This document shows, in pieces, positions 1-5,884 of a DNA stretch of 7,897 nucleotides. The stretch covers positions 1 to 7,897 of the forward strand of contig JAGOBP010000171.1 in NCBI GenBank assembly GCA_017999195.1. The letters are read 5' to 3'. The DNA comes from Thermoflexales bacterium (GTDB lineage: Bacteria > Chloroflexota > Anaerolineae > Fen-1058). Every line of letters begins with the position of its first letter. Positions within the stretch are counted from its first letter, which is position 1. The notes below the pieces were generated by a model, which had not been told where the DNA came from, searched no databases, and was given only the letters and a program-made list of their open reading frames with translations. The translations under genes and the position numbers were made by a program.

Positions 1-1186
1 GTTGGCGAATGATCCTGAACCCTATGCCGTGCTTGATATTCCGCTCGAACGATCAGACACCAAGTATTACCTGTATTACCAGACCCAACATCAACATCCG
101 CTGGTGCAAGGGCGCGTGGCGCGCGTGCCGCCGGAAGCGTTTCAACTCTTCAATGAAATTCCATTATTAAGTGCGTGGCAGAAAACGCTGGACGAGCCGC
201 GCCCGGCCGATGTGGGCGCGCAATTGGCGCAGCTGGCAGATCGGAATGTGCGCTACGTCATCTTTCACAAGCATCTGACCTCGCCGCAATTCGTCACATC
301 GCTGCGCAATTACTTTACCCTGCCGCCGATTTTTGAAGATGATCAATTCGCGGTATACTCCACCCGCTCAACGGCCCTGGCAACGCAGTCATTGGGCGAC
401 CTGGGCATTGTCACCAGTTGGCTGGGTGTGGAAGGGCCAAGCAAGCCCATTCGTGTGCGCGTCCGGTGGGCGGCCACTCAACCGATCGGGCACGATTATG
501 CCTATGACTTGCGCTTGATCGATGCGGCCGGTTCAACGGTTCTCTCGCAAACCGATCGATTATTCCCGGCCACTTCGACCTGGCTACCGAATGCGGTGGT
601 CGTGGGCAACTATCAACTGACGCCGAATCAATCACTGCCGGTGGGACGATACACGCTGCAAGTACGCGTGCTGGATGGCGACCGGGTTGTGGGCCAAGCC
701 GAGTTGCCGCATGATCTGATTAATGAAGCGACACGCGACAATGGCCAATGGTTGATGGTGGTGAGCGAAGAGCTACGCGTACAGTTTAGCGTACCGATCG
801 AACTACGCGCCGCCGATGTGAGCCGCCGGGGCAATCTGTTATCATTGTGGCTGCACTGGCGCGCGCAACAAGCGCCGGGCGTAGATACCAAGTATTTTGT
901 GCACGTGCTGGACGCCGCCGATAAAGTGGTGTGGCAGGAAGACGGCATCCACGCCAAATACACCCGGCCCAGTTCGGAATGGCAAGCGGATGAGATCGTC
1001 AGCGATCTGATCGAAGTACCAGTGTGGAATCTGCCGCCTGGCGAGTATCGCATCGCCGTTGGCCTGACCAATCCCGACACGGCCGAACGCCTGCCCGCCT
1101 TTGATTCAACCGGCCAGCCGTTACCAGATAATCGTTACATTTTCGCAGAGGCCATTCAGATCACAGCCAACGAATTGACCAGGTAA
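1..1186 (+). CDS. C-terminal part of a large envelope/membrane protein with two tandem beta-sandwich-like modules (5' partial)
   Basis: The frame is open from the left edge to a TAA at 1184-1186. A TTG at position 2 could be read as a start, but the protein clearly begins upstream, so this is a fragment of at least 394 residues. Residues about 8-122 look like the alpha/beta soluble tail found after the membrane part of large Anaerolineae glycosyltransferase-like or YfhO-like membrane proteins (VLDIPLERSD, then VRYVIFHKHL, then DDQFAVYST). Two similar beta-rich modules follow, at about 131-240 and 255-388. Each has a strand ending in W (VRVRWAAT; LWLHWRAQ), a central hydrophobic strand with LIDAAG or VLDAAD, a W before a polar turn, and a closing LPVGRYTLQVRVLD or LPPGEYRIAVGLTN. 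No transmembrane helix lies in the visible part. Such modules probably sit outside the membrane and may bind carbohydrate or shape the active site, but that is inferred. Reality of the gene is very likely; exact function is unknown. Confidence 0.85.
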   Translation, partial: LANDPEPYAVLDIPLERSDTKYYLYYQTQHQHPLVQGRVARVPPEAFQLFNEIPLLSAWQKTLDEPRPADVGAQLAQLADRNVRYVIFHKHLTSPQFVTSLRNYFTLPPIFEDDQFAVYSTRSTALATQSLGDLGIVTSWLGVEGPSKPIRVRVRWAATQPIGHDYAYDLRLIDAAGSTVLSQTDRLFPATSTWLPNAVVVGNYQLTPNQSLPVGRYTLQVRVLDGDRVVGQAELPHDLINEATRDNGQWLMVVSEELRVQFSVPIELRAADVSRRGNLLSLWLHWRAQQAPGVDTKYFVHVLDAADKVVWQEDGIHAKYTRPSSEWQADEIVSDLIEVPVWNLPPGEYRIAVGLTNPDTAERLPAFDSTGQPLPDNRYIFAEAIQITANELTR

Positions 1187-1223
1187 CTATTCGGATTAAC
1201 CTTGATTGGCTCACGCGTGGATG

Positions 1224-1292
1224 TGTCATGCTGAGCGAAGCGAAGCATCTAAGGTGCTAAAAATGAGACCCTTCGCTATGCTCAGGGTGACA
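1224..1292. repeat. 69-base imperfect inverted repeat (dispersed-repeat type)
   Basis: The 22-base arms at 1224-1245 and 1271-1292 begin TGTCA and end TGACA. They are reverse complements at 18 of 22 positions, and two of the four mismatches would be G-U pairs in RNA. The core words CTGAGCGAAGCGAAG and CTTCGCTATGCTCAG resemble a small dispersed repeat I recall as common between genes in Chloroflexota and some other environmental bacteria. It fills much of the 186-base gap between genes 1 and 2. A looser inverted pair (ATTCGGATTAAC at 1189-1200 and GTTAACCTGAAT at 1311-1322, 10 of 12 matching) nests around it. In RNA it could fold into a long hairpin downstream of gene 1, but there is no T-run to support a rho-independent terminator call. 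Confidence 0.7.
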
Positions 1293-1327
1293 ATCTGTAA
1301 GGTAATTTGAGTTAACCTGAATAATTT

Positions 1328-1382
1328 ACTAATCGACCAATTGACTAACCAACTATCGGACTAAGCAACTACATGACTAAGT
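1328..1382 (+). repeat. Degenerate octamer tandem repeat running into the start codon of gene 2
   Basis: The stretch reads as about seven 7-8 base units: ACTAATCG, ACCAATT, GACTAACC, AACTATCG, GACTAAGC, AACTACAT, GACTAAGT. The last 32 bases are clearest as two 16-base units (1351-1366 and 1367-1382), which match at 13 of the first 16 aligned positions when read from CAACTA. The ATG of the downstream gene (1373-1375) lies across the last two units, and codons 2-3 are also repeat sequence. No purine-rich Shine-Dalgarno sequence is visible just upstream. The AT-richer sequence at 1293-1327 could hold a promoter, but I see no convincing -35/-10 pair. Confidence 0.6.
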
Positions 1383-3013
1383 TACTCATCCTCGGCCTCG
1401 ACGGGGCCACCTTCGATCTGATCAAACCCTGGGCGGCGCAGGGCAAGCTGCCCACGCTGGCCAAGTTGATGCAAGGCGGCGTCACCGGCAACCTCGAATC
1501 GACGCTGCCGCCCGTGACCTCGCCCGCGTGGCCGACGTTCATGACCGGCAAGAATCCCGGCAAGCACGGTGTCTTCGACTTCATCCGCCCGCGCGCGGGC
1601 ACGTTTGACATGGTCAACGCCTCGCAGATCAAGAGCAAATTGCTGTGGGAAATCCTCAGCGAAGCGGGCTATTCCGTGGGCGTGCTCAATGTGCCCATCA
1701 CCTATCCGCCGCGCCCCGTCAACGGCTACATGATCCCCGGCTTGCTCTCGCCCGATCAAGGCAAAACCGTTTATCCGGCTGATCTGCTCAAACCCTATGA
1801 AGCCGAACTGGGCAAATATCGACTGACGCCCAATGTACAATACAAAGCGGGCAACGAGGCGGAGTTCATCGCGGACCTACACGGCCTCATCGATACGCAG
1901 TTACGCTATGCGCTGCGCCTGATGAAAGATCACCCCACCGATGTGGTGATGTTGCACTTCCTGGCCACCGACAACGGCTCACATGCTTTATGGCGCTTCA
2001 TGGACAAGACCCATCCGCGTCACGATCCGGCCTTGTTCGCGCAATACGGCGACGCGCTGCTCAAAGTCTATCAACATCTGGACGACGCCGTGGCCCAGCT
2101 TCAAGCAACACGCAACACGCAACACGCTTCAACCATCATCATGTCCGATCACGGCTTTGGCCCGCTGCATCGCACCATCAACCTAAACATTCTCTTCCTT
2201 GAAAAAGGTCTGATGCGTCTGAAGCGCAACTTCTCCACGCAAGTGCGCTGGTGGGCGTTCCGCAACGGCCTGACACCCGCGGCCGCCTATAAGATTTTGA
2301 GCAAACTCGGTCTGCAAAACATCACCGCTAAAGTCAGCCGCAAGGCGCGCAACGAAGTGGTGGGCAAATTCCTATCGTTTGAAGATGTCGATTGGAGCCA
2401 AACCACCGCGTATTCGATGGGCCATGTCGGGCAGATTTATCTCAACGTGCAAGGGCGCGAACCGCACGGCATCATCACACCCGATCGGTATGCGGCGGCC
2501 CGCCAGCAAGTGATCGATGCGTTGAACACGCTAACTGATCCAGCGACGGGCAAGTCGTTGGTCGATCGCATCATCCCGCGCGAAGAGGCCGCGCATGGCC
2601 CGTACGCCGATCAAGGCGCGGACTTGCACCTGATCCTCGACGACTACAAGACGATTGCCTTCCCGTTGTTTGCGACGGAAGGCCGTGTGCTCACGCCGCA
2701 GATTCGCGGCGACAGCGGCTGCCATCGACTGCACGGCATCTTCATCGGGCAGGGCGCGGCCTTTGCGCAAGGCGCAACCATCGACGGGGCGCGCATCATC
2801 GATCTGGCCCCGACCATTCTGCACATCCTGGGCCAGCCGGTGCCGGAAGACATGGACGGTCGCGTGCTGAATGACGCGCTCTCGACCGAATTGCGCGGCA
2901 AGTCGGCGGAAGTGAGCGCGGCCACGTCAACGTCGCAAACGCAAGTCGATTTCACCGACGCCGAACAAGCCGAAGTGGAAGAGCGCTTGCGAGCGTTGGG
3001 CTACCTTGGCTAA
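1373..3013 (+). CDS. AlkP-superfamily phosphodiesterase/phosphohydrolase (type I phosphodiesterase / nucleotide pyrophosphatase-like), Thr nucleophile
   Basis: This 546-residue protein belongs to the metal-dependent alkaline phosphatase superfamily, the group often annotated as predicted AlkP phosphohydrolase/phosphomutase. Expected two-metal-site residues are visible in order: D10 (LGLDGAT), nucleophile T49 (PPVTSPAW), D200 and H204 (ATDNGSH, the D-x3-H spacing of nucleotide pyrophosphatases), D259-H260 (MSDHGFG) and H451 (GCHRLHG). Between the halves is a helical insert (about 275-335) ending in FEDVDW (336-341). The start is the ATG immediately before the first beta strand; there is no signal peptide or membrane helix, so it is probably cytoplasmic. 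A short linker and the tail ERLRALGYLG close the protein. Residues 245-251 are encoded by three GCAACAC heptamers. It is a paralogue of the gene at 4092, with the flippase-like gene between them. Family assignment is strong; the substrate (nucleotide sugar, lipid phosphate or other) is unknown. Confidence 0.92.
   Translation: MTKLLILGLDGATFDLIKPWAAQGKLPTLAKLMQGGVTGNLESTLPPVTSPAWPTFMTGKNPGKHGVFDFIRPRAGTFDMVNASQIKSKLLWEILSEAGYSVGVLNVPITYPPRPVNGYMIPGLLSPDQGKTVYPADLLKPYEAELGKYRLTPNVQYKAGNEAEFIADLHGLIDTQLRYALRLMKDHPTDVVMLHFLATDNGSHALWRFMDKTHPRHDPALFAQYGDALLKVYQHLDDAVAQLQATRNTQHASTIIMSDHGFGPLHRTINLNILFLEKGLMRLKRNFSTQVRWWAFRNGLTPAAAYKILSKLGLQNITAKVSRKARNEVVGKFLSFEDVDWSQTTAYSMGHVGQIYLNVQGREPHGIITPDRYAAARQQVIDALNTLTDPATGKSLVDRIIPREEAAHGPYADQGADLHLILDDYKTIAFPLFATEGRVLTPQIRGDSGCHRLHGIFIGQGAAFAQGATIDGARIIDLAPTILHILGQPVPEDMDGRVLNDALSTELRGKSAEVSAATSTSQTQVDFTDAEQAEVEERLRALGYLG
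2105..2125 (+). repeat. Coding heptanucleotide tandem repeat (GCAACAC x3)
   Basis: Three perfect head-to-tail copies of GCAACAC (2105-2111, 2112-2118, 2119-2125) lie in frame inside gene 2. Because 3 x 7 = 21 bases, the frame is kept; the repeat encodes residues 245-251 (ATRNTQH). It sits in the loop just before the strand leading to the metal-binding SDHG motif. At the equivalent place the paralogue at 4092 has a different sequence (AAAPEDTF). Confidence 0.85.
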
Positions 3014-3026
3014 TCATTGCGTCATT

Positions 3027-3074
3027 CACGCACTACGCAACACGGAACATGTGCTGCGTGCTGCGTGCTGCGTG
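3027..3074. repeat. Head-to-head heptamer repeats forming an inverted repeat
   Basis: In the 69-base gap between genes 2 and 3, the left arm (3027-3044) contains GCACTAC and GCAACAC. The right arm carries three perfect GTGCTGC heptamers (3051-3057, 3058-3064, 3065-3071), which on the other strand read GCAGCAC, one base from the GCAACAC unit inside gene 2. The 18-base arms 3027-3044 and 3057-3074 are complementary at 15 of 18 positions, so a hairpin is possible, in more than one register. There is no T-run after it. It ends 8 bases before the ATG of gene 3 and could cover its ribosome-binding region when folded. Confidence 0.75.
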
Positions 3075-3082
3075 AAAATCCT

Positions 3083-4051
3083 ATGAAACTCGGGCGTATT
3101 CTGCGGGTCGTGATCAGTCTGATCGTGCTGGCGATTGTGATCATCAACGTCGGCACGGAGAATCTGCTGGGCGCATTGCGCACCATCGATTTGCGCTGGT
3201 TCGCGGTGGCGCTGCTGATTCACGTGGTGGGACTGGTCATCCGCACTTGGCGCTGGTCGATGTTGATCGCCGCGCTGGGCACGCCCATTGCCTTTGGCCG
3301 TTTGTTTTACCTGTATCTGGCGGGCACGTTCTTCAACACCTTTTTGCCCACCGGCATCGGCGGCGATGTGGTGAAGATCATCGAGTTGTCACCGCAGCGC
3401 GGCGGGGCGCAGGCCTTTAGCACGGTACTGGCCGATCGGTTGACGGGCATTCTCGGTTCGTCGTTGATCGCGTTGATCGTAGCGATCGCTGATCCGGCCG
3501 ATGTGCCAAACGAAGTTCGTTGGATCGTGATCGCGGTGTCGGCGGCCGTGCTGTTGGCCTCGCTACTGCTCACTCAGCGCCGCCTGCTCGATCGGGTGTT
3601 TACGCGCCTGCCGTTCTGGTCGAAGTTACCGAAGAAGTTGCTCAAGATTTACGAGGCGTTGACTTCATATTCAATCGGCGCCATCGCGCGTTCGACGTTG
3701 ATTTCGCTGCCGTTCACACTGACGTTGATCGGCACGCAGTACGCGTTGGCATTGGGCCTGGGCGTCGACGCGCCCGTGCGTTACTTCGCGCTGTTCATCC
3801 CGATGGTGGCGTTGATTCAACTGCTGCCGATTTCGTTCAACGGGCTGGGCGTACGCGAAGGCGCGTTTCAAGTCTTGTTCGGCAGTGTCGGCGTAGGCGA
3901 AGCGCAAGCCGTAGCCATGTCGCTGATGTATTACATCGTGCGCGTGGTGACGGGCTTGCTGGGCGGCCTGGTGTATTTGATTGGCAACTTAAAAAAGACG
4001 GATGACGAGCGACGGGCGACGAAGAAAGAAAACCCATCGACCGGCGTGTAG
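3083..4051 (+). CDS. Flippase-like membrane protein (lysylphosphatidylglycerol synthase transmembrane domain family)
   Basis: This 322-residue polytopic membrane protein has the features of the family named after the flippase domain of MprF (formerly UPF0104). Hydrophobic segments lie near residues 8-23, 40-56, 75-90, 120-136, 147-163, 205-228, 234-250 and 276-301. Family motifs are present: FFNTFLPTGIGGDVVK (83-98), AFSTVLADRLTG (111-122) and PISFNGLGVREGAF (249-262). There is no aminoacyl-transferase domain, so this is the stand-alone form, which in many bacteria sits with glycan or glycolipid genes and is thought to move or bind lipids. The frame is open further upstream to a TTG at 3017, but that extension (22 codons) is encoded by the repeat at 3027-3074, so ATG 3083 is preferred; the Shine-Dalgarno sequence is weak. 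The charged tail (304-322) overlaps a heptamer repeat. Family is confident; the transported lipid is unknown. Confidence 0.9.
   Translation: MKLGRILRVVISLIVLAIVIINVGTENLLGALRTIDLRWFAVALLIHVVGLVIRTWRWSMLIAALGTPIAFGRLFYLYLAGTFFNTFLPTGIGGDVVKIIELSPQRGGAQAFSTVLADRLTGILGSSLIALIVAIADPADVPNEVRWIVIAVSAAVLLASLLLTQRRLLDRVFTRLPFWSKLPKKLLKIYEALTSYSIGAIARSTLISLPFTLTLIGTQYALALGLGVDAPVRYFALFIPMVALIQLLPISFNGLGVREGAFQVLFGSVGVGEAQAVAMSLMYYIVRVVTGLLGGLVYLIGNLKKTDDERRATKKENPSTGV
3997..4024 (+). repeat. Heptamer tandem repeat at the 3' end of gene 3
   Basis: Four 7-base units follow one another: GACGGAT, GACGAGC, GACGGGC, GACGAAG. They share GACG and a purine-rich remainder. They encode most of the hydrophilic tail after the last membrane helix of the flippase-like protein (around DDERRATKK), which suggests the original stop codon may have been displaced by repeat sequence. 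The unit differs from the GCARCAC heptamers at the other two sites but has the same 7-base period. Confidence 0.5.
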
Positions 4052-4091
4052 TCCTTCGTTTTCACTTGATTTTCTCGAAACGGAACTCAAC

Positions 4092-5759
4092 ATGGCATTG
4101 AATCGCAAAGCATTGATCATCGGCTTGGATGGCGCAACGTGGACGCTGTTGACGCCGTGGATTGAGCAGGGGCACTTGCCGCATCTGGCGAAGCTAGTGC
4201 GCGAGGGCGCGTCTGGTCCGTTGACGACGACCATTCCGCCCGTGTCAGCCTCGGCGTGGGTGTCGTTTGCCACCGGTTGCAATCCGGGCAAACATGGCTC
4301 GTTCGATTTTGTGTTTCCGCAGCCCGGCGGCTATGACATCGGCGTGGTGAACGTGAAAGTGCGCGGCGTGCCGCCCTTCTGGAAAACGGTCGAAGAGGCG
4401 GGCGGACAAGTGGGCCTGATGAGCGTGCCGATCACGTATCCGCCGCAACCGATCAATGGTTTTACCGTGTGCGGTTTTCTCGTGCCGAATGAACAATCGA
4501 CCTTCACGTATCCGCCGGAATTGAAGGAAGAACTCAAGCGCGAGGGGCAACGCTGGCCGCTGCACGAATTCGAGGGCAATCGCTCGCGACATCCGGGCCG
4601 CTTTTTGCAAGACATGCTGGACTTCGACGTGACGCGCACCGACACGATCATCTGGCTGATGCAGCACAAGCCGTGGGATGTGCTGGCCTGCGTGTTGAAG
4701 ACGCCCGATACCGTGCATCACGAAATCTGGCACATCATTGACCCCACGCATCCGCGTTACGACGCCGAACTCAATCGGCAGTTCGCACCGCAAGTGCTGG
4801 AGTATTTCAAGAAGATCGACGATTGCGTGGGGCGACTGATCGCCGCTGCGCCAGAAGACACCTTTGTCGCCATCATGTCCGATCATGGTGGCGGGCCGTT
4901 CCACAAATTCTTCCACGTCAACAACTGGCTTGCTCAACAAGGGCTGTTGAAATTCAAGCGCACGCCGTTAAGCTTGGTCAAGCGTGCTTTGTTCAAATTT
5001 GGCTTCACGCCCATCACGTCATTGAAGATCGTTAACTTCCTGCGGATGGGACGCTTGCGCCGTCGCGTGAAACGCGGTCGAGGACGCGGCATGTTGAAGC
5101 GTCTGTTCCTCTCGTTTGGCGATGTCGATTGGGCGCGCACCAAAGCCTTTGCCGTGGGCAACTTCGGACAGATTTACATCAACGTGAAGGGGCAGCGATC
5201 ACAAGGCATCGTCGCACCCGGCGCAGAGTATGAAGCCGTGCGCGATCAGATCATCCGATCGGCTTTGGCGTTGCACGATCCCGATGGCGGCGATCAAGTG
5301 ATTGCGAAGGTGTACAAGAAGGAAGAACTCTATCACGGCGAGCGCGTGTCGGTAGCGCCCGATCTGATCCTGCACACTGATCGATCTAAGTACGTCTCGT
5401 TCGGCCACGCCGATTTCGGCTCGAACAAATTGCTGGAGCCCAGCATCGGGCAGACGGGCCATCACACCATGGATGGCATCGTGGTGTTGCATGGTCCCGG
5501 CGTCAAAGCCAACGAGGCGATCAAAGGCCACATCATCGACATCGCGCCGACGACGTTGTATGCGCTGGGTCTGCCCATCCCGTCGATCATGGACGGCAAG
5601 GTGCTGCAAGACGGGTTCACGACGGAGTATCTGGCGCAGCATCCGATCACCAATGCGGCGGCCACAGGCAGTAACGCGGCTGAATCAACCAAGGTCTATT
5701 CCGAGGAAGACGAAGCGCAAGTGATGGAACGCTTGCGCGACCTGGGCTACGTGGCGTGA
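4092..5759 (+). CDS. AlkP-superfamily phosphodiesterase/phosphohydrolase, second paralogue, Ser nucleophile
   Basis: This 555-residue protein is a diverged paralogue of the gene at 1373, matching it in motif order and length. Visible active-site residues are D13 (GLDGAT), S52 (PPVSASAW) where the paralogue has Thr, D206 and H210 (PDTVHHEIW), D264-H265 (MSDHGGG) and H458 (TGHHTMDG). Ser is a legitimate nucleophile in classical alkaline phosphatases, so the enzyme is probably active. The helical insert contains a strongly basic run (residues 321-337, ten Arg/Lys of 17) before FGDVDW, absent from the paralogue; it could contact an anionic membrane or polyanionic substrate. The tail ERLRDLGYVA mirrors the other protein. 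There is no signal peptide or membrane helix. The frame is open 30 codons upstream to 4002, overlapping gene 3, but the conserved first strand begins right after ATG 4092, which I chose. It lies 40 bases after gene 3. Substrate unknown. Confidence 0.92.
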   Translation: MALNRKALIIGLDGATWTLLTPWIEQGHLPHLAKLVREGASGPLTTTIPPVSASAWVSFATGCNPGKHGSFDFVFPQPGGYDIGVVNVKVRGVPPFWKTVEEAGGQVGLMSVPITYPPQPINGFTVCGFLVPNEQSTFTYPPELKEELKREGQRWPLHEFEGNRSRHPGRFLQDMLDFDVTRTDTIIWLMQHKPWDVLACVLKTPDTVHHEIWHIIDPTHPRYDAELNRQFAPQVLEYFKKIDDCVGRLIAAAPEDTFVAIMSDHGGGPFHKFFHVNNWLAQQGLLKFKRTPLSLVKRALFKFGFTPITSLKIVNFLRMGRLRRRVKRGRGRGMLKRLFLSFGDVDWARTKAFAVGNFGQIYINVKGQRSQGIVAPGAEYEAVRDQIIRSALALHDPDGGDQVIAKVYKKEELYHGERVSVAPDLILHTDRSKYVSFGHADFGSNKLLEPSIGQTGHHTMDGIVVLHGPGVKANEAIKGHIIDIAPTTLYALGLPIPSIMDGKVLQDGFTTEYLAQHPITNAAATGSNAAESTKVYSEEDEAQVMERLRDLGYVA

Positions 5760-5782
5760 TTCGGTTGAAGCTATACGCTCAA

Positions 5783-5830
5783 GGCGGACGACAGTCCGCC
5801 GTTGCCAGCCGCTGGACTTTCGTCCAGCGG
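5783..5830. repeat. Tandem double hairpin between genes 4 and 5
   Basis: Two perfect hairpins lie side by side. The first has GGCGGAC (5783-5789) and GTCCGCC (5794-5800) with loop GACA. The second has CCGCTGGAC (5809-5817) and GTCCAGCGG (5822-5830) with loop TTTC. The stems are 7 and 9 base pairs. The pair begins 23 bases after the stop of gene 4. No T-run follows, so it is not a typical rho-independent terminator. It looks like a REP-like dispersed repeat that could protect the upstream mRNA 3' end or attenuate readthrough. The rest of the 125-base gap shows nothing else I can support. Confidence 0.75.
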
Positions 5831-5884
5831 GAGCAGTAGCGCACATCAGAACGTACCTCACTCTTGATTGCGAGTATCGACAGT

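Noticed and set aside
628..1080. Minus-strand open frame of 150 codons
   Set aside because: Antisense to the beta modules of gene 1, with low-complexity Ser/Thr/Arg composition and no family signature.
1307..1335. Possible sigma-70-like promoter (TTGAGT with TAATCG 17 bases later)
   Set aside because: The -10 match is poor and part of it belongs to the tandem repeat; AT-rich sequence alone does not support a promoter call.
1328..1382. CRISPR-like array
   Set aside because: The units are 7-8 bases, degenerate and contiguous, with no spacers.
3017..3082. Upstream TTG start for the flippase-like gene
   Set aside because: The 22 extra codons are made of the heptamer inverted repeat and encode a Cys/Arg/His-rich stretch unlike the family N-terminus; ATG 3083 directly precedes the first membrane helix.
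3520..4005. Plus-strand open frame of 161 codons in another phase
   Set aside because: It overlaps the flippase-like gene out of frame; its Arg/Ala/Val-rich composition is that of a shadow frame, while the overlapping frame has clear family motifs.
4002..4091. Upstream start for the second AlkP gene
   Set aside because: It would overlap the end of gene 3 by about 50 bases and add 30 unconserved residues before the first conserved strand; ATG 4092 aligns with the paralogue's start.
4245..4940. Minus-strand open frame of 231 codons
   Set aside because: It lies wholly antisense to the conserved catalytic region of the second AlkP gene, is rich in His and Arg as expected of a GC-rich shadow frame, and shows no recognisable motif.
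5783..5830. Rho-independent terminator after gene 4
   Set aside because: The stems are perfect but no T-run follows either one; it is reported as a repeat instead.
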